Of a stretch of 64,000 bases of DNA, positions 22,924-33,494 are shown one piece after another. Source of the stretch: Macrolepiota albuminosa. Lineage: Eukaryota; Basidiomycota; Agaricomycetes; Agaricales; Agaricaceae. Each line of letters opens with the position of its first letter. The stretch's first letter is position 1. The notes under the pieces were generated by a model, which saw only the letters and a program-made list of their open reading frames with translations, was not told the DNA's origin and did not search any database. The stretch lies in NCBI GenBank assembly GCA_027475525.1, contig JAMWFC010000023.1, positions 234,132 through 298,131 of the forward strand, in the 5' to 3' direction. Position numbers and translations under genes: made by a program.

Positions 22924-23353
22924 CGGACCTTAGGGTAGATAGGCCATTGTGTAAATAGATTTTTGTCCATTCCCGTACACGTATATATATCTCTTGCCGC
23001 CATCTTGCCGAGTGGAAGGACTAGTCCCGTAATCTGAGTTAGCGCAGCAGCAGAGAGTCAAGAAAGTAAAGCAAAGAGAAAGCTAGCGGCAAGTATTCTA
23101 AGGTAGGTTTTAGCGAGAGGAGTAGTAGGTGAGGGACTTAGTCAAATTTTGAGGAAAAGGGAAAGGCTCAGTAGATCATCATAGCGAAAAAACCCTTGGC
23201 GAGAGTTGCGCAAGGCGCTAAGCGTTAGCAACACGCTAGCGCTGCGGCTTGACTATGTAAGAAATTGTCTGTTGAATATAGTATAGTAAGTATCGGCAAG
23301 AAAGATAAGTACAGTAAGTAATAGAAAATGAAAGCTTATCAGTATAGTCTTTT
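22924..23353. other. Spacer between the accessory gene and pol, convergent 3' ends
   Basis: Noncoding. It holds the 3' UTR of the plus-strand gene (TATATATAT near 22985) and of pol on the minus strand. TTRSCG-type hexamers remain frequent (cttgccgcc, cttgccgag, gttagcgca, cttggcgag). Confidence 0.5.
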
Positions 23354-24729
23354 CTAATTGTTTTCTTCTTCTTCCACTAAAGTCGGCAAGTCATCATCGT
23401 CCAATAATTTGGTTTCTTCAAGTTCTCTCAGCTTGGCGGTGTCGATATCTAGCGCTTCCAACGGCAAGTCAATGTGTTCTCTAGCGAGGTATGGTAATAG
23501 GCGAAAAGCGGCAACAGGTCGATGCAGTACTGAACCATCTAATTCACAGAGCACGTAAGCGCCTCCACGGTTACGGGAGATAACTACCAAAGGTCCCGAT
23601 GCAGTACTGAACCATCTAATTCACAGAGCACGTAAGCGCCTCCACGGTTACGGGAGATAACTACCAAAGGTCCCAAATAGCGCAGGCGCATTTTCTTATT
23701 GTATGAAGTTTCGATTTTGGAGTTGCGCATGAGCACTAGCGCCCCTCTCGGGAAGTTGTAATCTTTGATAGTAGCGCTATGCTCAGTTTCGAATCGTAGG
23801 GCTGCTTGGCGACGGGCGCTAAAGACTACCTCGTGGAGTCGCTCCAAATCTTCTTTCCTTGTCTGGCGACAAGGTCGGTAGTCGCTAAGATACTGTTGGG
23901 TGCTGGCTGAAGGTAGGTCGCTTCTATAATGTCGGCAGGAAGTAACGGATGGGTGCCAGTAGCCGCGTAATAGGGAGAACAACCCATGCGCTTACGAATA
24001 GTAACTCTTTCCGACCAAAATACTGAATATGTCGCTTCACTCCAACGAGACTCGTCGCCATCGACTGCCTTGAAAAGCGCTTGCCGAACGTCAAAGTGTG
24101 GTCTCTCTACCAGGCCATTGGCGCGTTTGTTGTAGCCAGATACTCGAATGTGGTGAATGTTGTATTTCTTGGCGAGGTAAGTTAGCGCTTTGATGATGGG
24201 CGCACCGTTATCCGTGACGATTTCTCTTAGCGCTCCCCAATGGCAAATGACGTCCTCAAATAGCCACTTGGCGACCGCGTCGGTATTTTTTCTTTGGAGC
24301 ATTCGAAATTCAGGCCAATGGATTAGCGAGCAACGACCTTGAATGATGTACTTGTAGCGACCAGATTTGGGCATGTGCATGGTGTCGACGTAGATTTTGC
24401 TGAAGAGGGGAGCTGGCGTTGCAACGGTTGGCGGTATGAGTACTTGGCGCGTTTGTTGGATTTGGCAGAGGTGGCAAGTCCTGATGTACCAGGCGATGTC
24501 GGCACTAGCGTGTGGCCACCAGAATCGTTCTAGCAGAGAGGCTCGGGTAGCGTACAGGCCTCTATGTCCTAGCTCGTCATGCATGGCGCGCAGGACTCGT
24601 AAGCGACTTTCTGGCTTGATGATCAGCTTGTGAGCGCCATCTCGATTTCGTCGCCAAAGTCGGTTGTCGGTAAAGAAGAAGCGGGTAGCGTAGCGGATAA
24701 AGGTCGCGTATTGTTCGTCGGTAAGGCCT
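23354..24729 (-). CDS. Gypsy integrase and C-terminal domain of pol
   Basis: The minus strand encodes an HHCC zinc finger (HDELGHRGLYATRAS...CHLCQ). The catalytic core follows, with Asp in YVDTMHMPK, Asp in IVTDNGAP and Glu in NGLVERPH. Next come the GCSPYYAATGTHP segment, a C-terminal domain (LRYLGPLVVISRNRGGAYVL) and an acidic tail ending EEEENN. Two one-base frame changes are apparent: near 24730 (after LKRPQ, before a GLTDEQYATF-like reading) and near 23865 (TTDLVARQ / KEDLERLH). A third break at 23521-23674 coincides with an exact 77-bp duplication and vanishes if it is collapsed. Confidence 0.8.
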
Positions 24730-27237
24730 GGGGTCGCTTAAGGTCTTGTATCCATTGCTCAACTACTAACAAGCGACTGTCTTCCGCCTTTGCCTTGGCG
24801 GATCGGGGGACGGCATCGTAGGTCAGGTTTCTGCTGTCTTCCCTTAGCGGATGGGGCTCTTGTACGACTTTTACTGGAGGCGAGTTTTGACTGTGGATGC
24901 TTGCCGTGTAGAACGTGAGGGGTGCGCTAAAGATCTCGGGGCGGTAAGGGACAATGGGATGTAACAGGATGCTGGTAGGCTGTTGCCGTCGTAGTAGGGG
25001 TATTGGCTGTTGTATAAGGTGCACGAAACCATGCAATCGGTCGATCCAGTCCTCGAAATCGCTATCAGCCTGTGGGTCCACTGCCGGGTCGCCAGGCTGC
25101 CGTGGTCGCCTAGAGAGTCCATCTGGGCCGTGGAAAGAGCTCTTGACGTGTACCAGCTCAAAGTGAAACATGAGGATAGCGACTACCCATCGGTTCATGC
25201 TAGCGGATGGCTGGATGTCGGGATTCTGCAGCATGCCTTTGATGTACCTAGCGTCGACTTCAACGATAAGGTTCCGCACGCCAATCAAATACATCTTTAG
25301 CGACCGGAAGGCTTTGAAGAGTCCATAGAGTTCTAGCTTAGGCTGACTGTAGCGAGACTCTCGGTCGTTTAGCGTGATCGACCCAAAGCGGTTGTAGCGT
25401 CGCTGTTTCCGATTGTCGCTAAGGCATTGGCACAAGAAGTAGCCAACGGCAATGTACGAGGTGTCCACCGCCAAGATAACAGGGTCGGCAGAGGTATAAT
25501 CGATGGGGACTAGGGGCTTGGCGTCCTGCAGAGCTTTTACTAAGTCGCGTTGGGCAGTGACCTGGTCTGGCCCAAATTCGAAGGGCTCGTTAGCGCGGGT
25601 GAGTCGGTTAAGAGCATGTGCACGATGGGCAAAGTTTTTGACGAATATCCTGAGAACGCCAACGGTGCCAAGAAAGGCGCGAACTTCAGATAAGTCGCGG
25701 CAAGGACCCCAGCGCTCTAGGAGTGCTAAGCGAGACTCGTCGGGAACGCGACCGTCGGGAGTGCAGATGTGACCAAGTATTTTGAACCTTGGCGCGCAAA
25801 GGAGGAGTTTGTGACCGCTAAAGGTACCACCGCTATACTTCATACGTTGGAGAACTCGATTGAGCAGCTGGAAAAAATCCCATAGCGCTAAGCGAATGTT
25901 GGAGTTGTCGGGATGGGTTGCCGGTAAGCCGTTTACGAGTCGCCAGTCTTTGGGGCCTTTGACGCCAACGTCGTTGATGAAGCTAAGGACGTTATGCGGT
26001 ATCTCGGGTTGGAGGATGAAAGTGATGTCGTCGTGGAATATAGGGACTGAGTTTGTCCAGCCCATCGGCAAGGTGACTAGGCGCAGTGCGCCAAACGGAG
26101 TTTGAAACGTAGTGAGGTCGCGGGAAGAAGGGTGAATCAAGCGCTCATCGTAGCCAACGTAAAGATCAAGGGTGGCGCCACAGATACGCCCGGCAAAGGA
26201 CTCGGCAAAGTGGTCAGGGAAAGGCGGTACGCCAGAGTGTCGTATGGTTACTCTATTCAGCGGCTCAAGACTGTGAACTATGCGTAGATTGCCGTTCTTT
26301 TTGAGGACACAAAACCATCGGGAGCGGTAAGAACTATTTGAGGGCTCGTAGACGCCAGCCTTGATCTTGGTCCTAATGATTTGGCAGACCTCGGCTTCGA
26401 TTCCAGGCGGTAACGGTCGGTTGTGCTCAGTCCACGGCACGTGAGGGATAGTCGGGATGACGACAGGCGGGAAGAAATCTGTACGTAGACTGCCGCGTTC
26501 GGAGTCCTCCCAGGCACGTGAGGGATGGTCGGGATGACGACAGGCGGGAAGAAATCTGTACGTAGACTGCCGCGTTTGGAGTCCTCCCAAGCAAAGGCTT
26601 TGTCTTGCTTAGCGACAAGATCGGTAAGGACGTTCAACTCATCTTTGGTCAAAAATCCTGTGTTGTGCTCCTTGGCGAACTGCTGTTGGCGTTCCTCGGT
26701 AAAACGTCCTGTGGGCTGAAAGGGTGGCGGATTCGGTGATAAGGTTGGTATGTCGGCAAGAGGGTCGCCAATGATCTGGCGCTCGATTCTGAAAGTCTCG
26801 GGAGAGTGCGTAGCGATGGGTTTTGTTTTAAGCGCAACTGGCTTATATTTCTTTTTAACTTGAACCCCTTTCCTTTTGGGAGCGTTAGCCTGGTTATAAA
26901 CAGAGGTGGAAAGGGGAACTGTAGCCTGAGGAGCGGCAAGTCCAAGAACGGCAGGAGACGAGGCTCCGGGAAGGGTAGTGAGATACGTATCGGTAGACGC
27001 AATATTTTGAAACGATTCAGAAGCGGTAAGGTACAAGTAGGCAAGAGAGGAGTCGGTAATATTTTGATTTTTCTGGGAAGGCTCTGCGTCGGTAGTGGGT
27101 AAAGTAGTTAAAACATCTTCGTCAAGAAAGGCAGTAGACAAAACAGTTACAAGACCAGTTGAATGGTCAAATTCCAGCGTTAGCGCCACATCTCCGTGAT
27201 CGTCGCCAATCACCTCCTCGATGGTCTGTGAAAACAC
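24730..27237 (-). CDS. Gypsy reverse transcriptase and RNase H of pol
   Basis: After a linker, RT runs from LPPGIEAEVCQIIRTKIKAG through WFCVLKKNGNLRIVHSLEPL, LDLYVGYDERLI and LVTLPMGWTNS to LSFINDVGVKG. The YVDD box thus reads FIND, with the first catalytic Asp kept and the second replaced by Val. RNase H follows (ILAVDTSYIAVGYFLCQ, YSQPKLELYGL, VDARYIKGML). A break at 26436-26590 coincides with a 77-bp duplication carrying two mismatches. The same peptide is read on both sides of it, so the true frame probably runs through. Pol overlaps the 3' end of gag in a different frame, so its expression probably needs a frameshift. Confidence 0.85.
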
Positions 27238-29599
27238 CGGTGTGGAGGCTTGTTGGCGTGTTGGTCGGTAAACTCCGGGGGCTTAGTGCGGGCGCCTTTT
27301 CGTTGTCCCCTAGGGAACGTTGGCACCGTTCGTCGGATTCCGGAATTAGGTCCGGGGGCTTAGTGCGGGCGCCTTTTCGTTGTCCCCTAGGGAACGTTGG
27401 CACCGTTCGTCGGATTCCGGAATTAGGGTCGCTGATTGTGAGGGTCGTTTCCTCGTCGGTAACTGTCTTGACGACTGATCGCGCCAAGACGTCGAAGGGT
27501 CTGCCAAGTAGTAGGTCGTAAGCTGGGGAGCGTAAAATGTGGATCTGAAGATAAAACGTAATGTCGCCAAGGGTGCAGGGCACATTCTTGGCGAGGCCTA
27601 GGGATCGGTCTACTGTGCCGTTAGCACTCTGCATGTTTAGTATAACGGTAGGGTCGTAAATGAGGCCTAGATCGTTAGCGACTTCTGCTGCCATAGAAAT
27701 AATCTGAGACCCGCTATCCACGATTGCCTCTACTTCGTGCTTGTTGTCTATGGTTAGCGCTACTGAGCGGATAGCGTGCGATTCTTGAGCGACGGTAAGG
27801 ATAGCGGGGTCCTCTCCATGGTCTACTGACCTAAGGTAGGTCTCCACTGGATCCACAGAGGTGGCGTTAGCGATGGTGTCGGCAGGAGAATCTTCAGCGT
27901 CCAGCGAGTCGACGGTAACGGAAAAACCAGGGAGCGCGTCGTCGAGTTCCTCGACCTCGGCAACGGCTGTCGCCAAGGGTCGTCGAGGAGTGACTGCTGT
28001 CTTGACTTGGTTGCGGACGTCGGGAGCAATACTGCAAAGTTCTTCTACAGATAAGGTGACATTGGTTTTCATGATGCGGTTAAAGACGTGATTTGATTTT
28101 TCGATGTCGAAAATTGGCGCGGTAGGTCGGTAACCACCCTCAGGACGTTTCTCGGGAGCGGCAAAATTTCGTTGAGCGGGAGCATGGTAACGGTCGGGAA
28201 TCCCTGAGTAGGGATGGAGAGGCGGCAAAGGCGCTTCGGGAGCGGTAGCGGACGACGATGGTTCTGAAGCAGGAGCAGGGGCAGTGGCAGGAGGTGCGGC
28301 AGGAGCAGGTGTCGGTAACTTGCTAGCGGGAGGCATTGGCTTATATCCTTTAAGAGGCTGTTTAGGCTGCTTAACTTCAACCCCATCAAAAACCTGGTTC
28401 TTTAGCGAATCCAACTCCTGTTGGAGCTTGGCGATACGCTCTTCCCGCGAGAAAGTAGGATGGTCGCCAACGCTGTCGAAGTGTAAGACCTCGTGAATCA
28501 TCTGTTGTTGGGTCGCCTGTTCGGGGTCGGGGTTGGCATTGCCAGATAGCGTGCCGGTAACGATTTGTCCTGGATTGCGCCTATGCCATTCATCAACTCG
28601 CTCCTGGAAGGACTTCTTGTCCGGGTAGTTGGGGATGGTGGCGCCAGTGGTAAGAACTATCTTGCCGTCGATAGCCCTTCGAATTCTACCTTGGCGAACG
28701 TAATTCTCGAGGGTAGCGCAGCGTCCTCTAGTCATAGTATGGCCAATTTCCCCACAGAAGTGGCAAGGGCCAGGTGCGGGTACGTTAGCGGGTCGGTTAG
28801 CAGTCAGGTTGGTGGTAATCATAGTTTCGATACGTGTCATAGCGGAGGCGACAGCGGCGGTAATAGCAGCATTGAGCTCTTCTTTCTTAACGAAGTCGGC
28901 AACAGGAGGCGGGATGGGAATGATACCGTTAGTTCGCTCAGGTGGTGGGCTCGCCCTAGCGCGTTGCAGTCCAACGCCAGTGTCTGTTCCCTTGAGAACC
29001 CATTTACCGGCTTCAAAGACGTCGGCAACGTTATAGGGCTTGTCAGGGTGATGGGCCTGATGAACTATCTCTAGGCGACGAGCAATACGAGTCCACAGTG
29101 AAGTCGGGATGCCTTGCTGAAATAGGCGACGCTCCTCGTTAATATAGAGCTTGCCGTTCTGCAGAAGCCACCTAGCGATTTTCTGGAACTCGCGGTAATA
29201 TGTAGAGAACGCGCCAAGCGAAGATGTGCCGTTGTCGAAAGATTCCTGTACTAGTTTCTGTAACTCGTTTACCGTGTATCGGGTAGCCTCCTCGGCGCCA
29301 GGGTACAGCTGGATTACTGCCGTCTTCCAGTCCTCATACGAAGCGCCTTGGGCTGGAACTGGCGGTGCGGCAGGGACAAAGGCGGCAAACTCGGTCAAAC
29401 CTGTCCACGTTTCTGCCGTGTCATATGATACGTATCTTGCCGCGTACTCCTTCATCTGCGTGTGGTCGGTAATGTTACAGTCTCTGAACAAATACTCCAA
29501 CTCCTTGAAATACTGGGAGAGCTCCCGTGGCTTGGTCTCGTCCCATTTCGGTGCCGAGAAGTGGTTGCGTGGCGGCATGCGCTGGACTTGTTGTTCCAT
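27212..29599 (-). CDS. Gypsy gag with C-terminal protease
   Basis: Starts at 29599 (MEQQVQRMPPRNHFSAPKWD). The N-terminal half is a retrotransposon gag core. A zinc knuckle variant CHFCGEIGHTMTRGRC (CX2CX4HX6C, spacing longer than the usual X4) is near residue 285. A Pro/Ala-rich linker follows. Near residue 640 is an aspartic protease, with DSGSQI as active site and LLLGRPFD as its partner motif. The end is uncertain: an exact 77-bp duplication at 27274-27427 shifts the frame. With one copy removed, gag would stop at TGA 27212-27210. As assembled, it reads on to 27167. Confidence 0.88.
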
Positions 29600-29979
29600 A
29601 GCGACTGTGTTGGCGAGTTCGGTTAGCGGTAGTGGGGAAGGAGTTCTAGGTATTGGCGACGGGGTAAGAGAAATGAGTTGTGAAAGAGGCGTTAGCGGAG
29701 TAATGGGGGTGATTGGTTGCGGTAAGGCAAAGGGCGACGCTAAGGGGTCGTCGGCACTATAATCGAGGGAATGCGGGAAGAGATCAGGAAAAGCGTCTAC
29801 AGTGGCGTTCTGTAGTTCCTGGGCTAGAGAGAGACCCGGTAAGGCACCAGGTGGTTGTGGAGTTGATGGGTGGGAAGGAGCTATGCCTTCTGCCGACTGG
29901 TCTAGCAGGCGGCGCCTACGCTGGAGACGGGTTTCTGGCAGAATTCTGCCCTAGAGATCCCTCGCGGTGGGCTCCAATT
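29600..29979 (-). promoter_or_regulatory. Gypsy leader with primer-binding site at 29961-29976
   Basis: Between the 5' LTR and gag. On the minus strand the LTR end (GTCATCA) is followed by AAT and then TGGAGCCCACCGCGAG, which begins TGG as expected for pairing with a tRNA 3' CCA. I cannot name the tRNA. The rest of the leader shows no ORF and is rich in TTRSCG-type hexamers. Confidence 0.6.
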
Positions 29980-31003
29980 TGATGACGCCCAAAGTTTGGT
30001 CAGCAACAAATGTAGCTAAAGTGTTACCGTACCAAGAGTGTGCGTTGGGCGCGCTATAAGTGATTTGAGGAGTCCCGGGCAGGTCCCAGAGAACGCGTCT
30101 GTGAAAAAGGGTGAAAGTCGGTAACGGGGTCGGCAAGTGTCAAGCGCTAAGGTAAAGCGCCTAAGGAAAATGCGGTAAGTGAACACGGCAAGGGTGAGCG
30201 GCAAGAGCACGATAGGCTTAGCGAAGTTCTAAGCGTCGATAATGCCTGCCGTAGTTGCAAGGCGCGAAAGTGTCGAGTGTTGGCGAACGTCTGTAACTAC
30301 CGATGAGTTTGACGTTGCCGACCGTAGCGTAAATGAGCTCTTGAGCGTAAGGGAGACTGAGGAAGGGGGAAACTCTGGTCTATTCGTCTCTTGTTCTATG
30401 TACAAGTCGGTAAGTACTTTTATACTACAATGAGTTCGCCGTCGCCAGTGGCTAATGACGCCAGAGTGCGGTAAACTGGAAAATTTCAAAGGGGTAGCTC
30501 CAACGGTTTCAGATCCCTACCGTCCATTCAAGAGCCTTAGCGATGCCAGGCGACAGATCGCGAAGCTAAACCATCACTCCATCTTTCAGATCCCTACCGT
30601 CCATTCAAGAGCCTTAGCGATGCCAGGCGACAGATCGCGAAGCTAAACCATCACTCCATCACCCTTCTGCCTGTCAGAACACCTAAGCGACGTTGGGCGC
30701 CAAATCGAGACGGTAAGCGGTGTCAGACGCCAAGGTCAAACGCCAAGCTGTCCGTCAGTTTTTGATAGATCATCAGGCTTCTCGCTAAGCGCTGTCGTCA
30801 GTGACTGATGCCATCTGTCAGTTGTCATTCTTGCTGCCGTCGGCGCTATCATTGATCGGATCTGCTTCTTGCCGTGCGCGGCCGTCGGGAATGGCTTAAA
30901 ATGGGTAGAACGCGTGCGCTAAGTTCGGAACAAGTGCGGCAAGGTTTCCGGAGCCGGTGCCGAGCCTGCCGTTGATGCGCCTAACCTGTATAGGGTCCTA
31001 TCA
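29980..31003 (-). repeat. Gypsy 5' LTR (inflated by a 77-bp duplication)
   Basis: 1024 bp as assembled. A 77-bp unit at 30507-30583 is repeated exactly at 30584-30660. Without it the LTR is 947 bp, the same length as its partner. Confidence 0.92.
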
Positions 31004-31225
31004 CTGTTGTTACAGAAGCGGTTTGAAAATGTTTTACTCGATCCTAATAGAATAATTGAACACTCTGACCTCAATGTAAGCCTTTGTTTGTGTTCCACAT
31101 GCTTGAAGTCTCTTTGTAAATTGCACCTTCTGAAATTTGCTCTTGTAAATGATCTTTATCTGGGTGAGATTTCAGATGTTCTGAAGAATTTGACCCACAT
31201 TAAAGAGTCAATAATTAGTCTAAAC
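31004..31225 (+). pseudogene. Helitron protein, part 2
   Basis: Frame continues after the Gypsy insertion: CLCSTCLKSL, then ALVNDLYLGEISDVLKNLTHIKESIISLN. This is the conserved segment (ALANxLxxGxVPxxLxxLTxxEE) of fungal Helitron proteins, the DUF6570 region as I know it. It is cut by the next solo LTR. Confidence 0.7.
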
Positions 31226-31984
31226 TGTTAGGTTCCACTGAGTTGGAGGCTTTTCGGGAAAGCAACATCCTTACAAGGTGGACTTAATCTATAGATATTC
31301 AGGTGTCTGAAACTCCAGAGTTCAAGATGTGGACAGGGGGTTCTCCCAGGAAAGGGGACTTGATCCGGGAATTTGGGGTTAGAGGTTGTGGGTTAAGCAG
31401 GAGTTAAGTCGAGAACCAGGGGTTCTAAGATGAGACCAGGTTAATAAACTTTAAGTCGCAAAGTGCATACCAAACTTAGAGCACACAGTTATTTAAGCAT
31501 GCTAGTCAAAAGCATGCTAGTCAGCGCATACCAGTCAAGCAAAGAGCATGCAACAATCCAAGTTAATATCAAGACTAGTGAATACAATGAGGAACTACGC
31601 TATAAGTACTATGGGGCTGGGTCCAGATCTCTGAAGTTCTAGGATGTCTGAAATAAGTTCCAAAAGGCATTGAATAATGAGAGGGGAACTGTATACCAGG
31701 ATTACGTGTGTGAGGTGTGCAATCAATTGGTGCAGAGGGACTCATAATGTAATGGCCCAGAAGCAGGTAGCGTGATTCAATCATTGATCGTGGTTTAATG
31801 GCGGTTGATCCTGGGGTCCATGATGCAAGATTGCCAGGGGTGCCAGGTGATAGCAGCCTTTGATACGTGTGATGGCAGTGTTGGTAGTCATGATGACAGG
31901 GTGCGTTTGTGGGGTCAGAGAGAGGGTCCCAGATGGGGTTTAGGGAGTGTCCCGGGATGGACCTGGAGGGGAGGGGTCGTGACA
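31226..31984 (-). mobile_element. Solo LTR in the Helitron gene (TGTCACGACCC...CCTAACA)
   Basis: 759 bp. The plus strand begins tgttaggttccac and ends ggggtcgtgaca. Perfect 5-bp duplications taaac flank it (31221-31225, 31985-31989). Orientation is arbitrary, as no internal sequence is present. Confidence 0.85.
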
Positions 31985-32841
31985 TAAACAGAGCAAAGGC
32001 TTAGATCATTCAGTTATAAGAACACAATTTATATGATAGTATGCTCAAGAAACAAACAGCACTGAGAGGTCATTTTATTATATTTTCATAAGACCCTGAT
32101 ATCATTGCAACTTCTTTATCTCCATCGCTTATTGATATTGTTACACCGATTTGTATTATTTTTATTGGTCACAGAAAACCATCATTAGAATGATTGCAGA
32201 GACATGCAACACCTTTGATTGTGAGGACAGATAGAGTTCATGCAGCTTTAGTCTGGTTAAAAGCAAATAATTCTCTGTATCAATCTGTCCAGATTAATGA
32301 AGCTCACCTCTTGCACTTGGACAATTCAATGTTCTTGCTGTTTTATGTCAAACATATCATTTCTTCAGAGAATCAGCAATATTTACAATCATGCTACAAC
32401 AATATTATGCCACCTAATGAGATGCTTGATTCTTTGCCATCAGAAATCCCATTTGAGAACATTGTCATAGCTAATGTTGATTGTAACATGTCCAGCAATG
32501 AGCTCTGTGCAGCTGCTGTCTAGCATATTGTTCAGAACTGTAGCATGTATTTCCTTTATCTGCATCATATTAAACCAGCTAGAGACATATGCAATCTGCA
32601 CCTTTTTCCTATGCTATACTCTACCCTTTTTTTATTTAGTATAGGTGGGTTACAAAATTCAAAGCAAAAAGCTACAATCTCTTTTAAAGCCCATGTCCAG
32701 TATTTATCACAACTTTATAACAAGTGTTTTAGAGAACATCATTCTTTTATATTTACTGCATTTAACATTTTGCAATGTCATTCTGTTTTATTGCAAACCA
32801 GTCTAAGAGTGAAGAGGAAAAATTTTGGCATTGTCATTGCT
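31985..32841 (+). pseudogene. Helitron protein, part 3
   Basis: Encodes LRGHFIIFS, VTPICIIFIGHRKPSLE, VRTDRVHAALVWLKANNSLY, then (from about 32640) SFKAHVQYLSQLYNKCFREHHSF and LQTSLRVKRKNF. These blocks are in the order expected between the DUF6570 region and the Rep domain of Agaricomycete Helitron proteins. It is interrupted by stops and by the family A solo LTR at 32842. Confidence 0.75.
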
Positions 32842-33494
32842 TGTAAGGGCGACCTCTAGAGGCTGTGGCTCAGTCACACAGCTGGCAGAGGGAGATCCAA
32901 AGTATATTAGAATATATACTGACAATATCAAGGTAGCTACTCACCTGGCAGAGGGAGATCCAAAGAGAACAAGTCTAGGGATTTCCTATGCCAGGTTGGA
33001 CGCTTCTGGGGCCTCTGAAGCATGGCAGAGGGAGATCCAAAGAGAACAAGTCTAGGGATTTCCTATGCCAGGTTGGACGCTTCTGGGGCCTCTGAAGCAT
33101 GGAAAACAACTGTACAGTACAACAAAACCTTAAAAACTTGAAAATTGCCTACACAAATTCTGGGGCCTCTGAAGCATGGAAAACAACTGTACAGTACAAC
33201 AAAACCTTAAAAACTTGAAAATTGCCTACACAAATACTTGTACAAATAAGGGGCAAACTCTGGCAAACTCTGGCTTATATAAGCAGTCTGGAAGCGGTGC
33301 TGAGTGGGCCCACACTTGTCTGAATGGTGGCTAAAGAACCAGAGCATCTCAAGGGCTGAGAGTAGTACTAACAGATAGTGTTAAAAGAATAGAAACAGTA
33401 AAATGAAATAATGTCAGAAGAAATAAAAGAATGAATGGAAGGAGAGTGAAGAGATAAGGAGTGAGAAAAGGAAGAAATGAGGAGTCCCCTGACA
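32842..33494 (+). mobile_element. Solo LTR, family A, inside the Helitron gene
   Basis: TGTAAGGGCGACC...GTCCCCTGACA, 653 bp as assembled. It contains two exact 77-bp duplications (32946/33023 and 33081/33158). Removing both gives 499 bp, matching the 487-520 bp of its relatives. Flanks ttgct (32837-32841) and ctgct (33495-33499) match in 4 of 5 bases. A cttatataagc TATA box is near 33275. Confidence 0.85.

Larger units (their letters stand above)
19496..31003 (-). mobile_element. Full-length young Gypsy LTR retrotransposon (family B)
   Basis: 11.5 kb, read on the minus strand: 5' LTR 31003-29980, PBS, gag, pol, an opposite-strand accessory gene, PPT, 3' LTR 20442-19496. LTRs start TGATAGG and end GTCATCA. 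A 4-bp duplication ctgt flanks it (19492-19495 and 31004-31007). By eye the two LTRs differ at about three positions over 947 bp, all at CpG sites, so the insertion is recent. It splits the Helitron gene. Pol has two single-base frameshifts in addition to breaks caused by 77-bp duplications, so whether it is autonomous is unclear. Confidence 0.93.

Noticed and set aside
19496..31003. A Starship-like giant element or other cargo-carrying mobile unit
   Set aside because: No tyrosine recombinase (DUF3435) captain gene is seen, and the ends are clearly LTRs with PBS and PPT.
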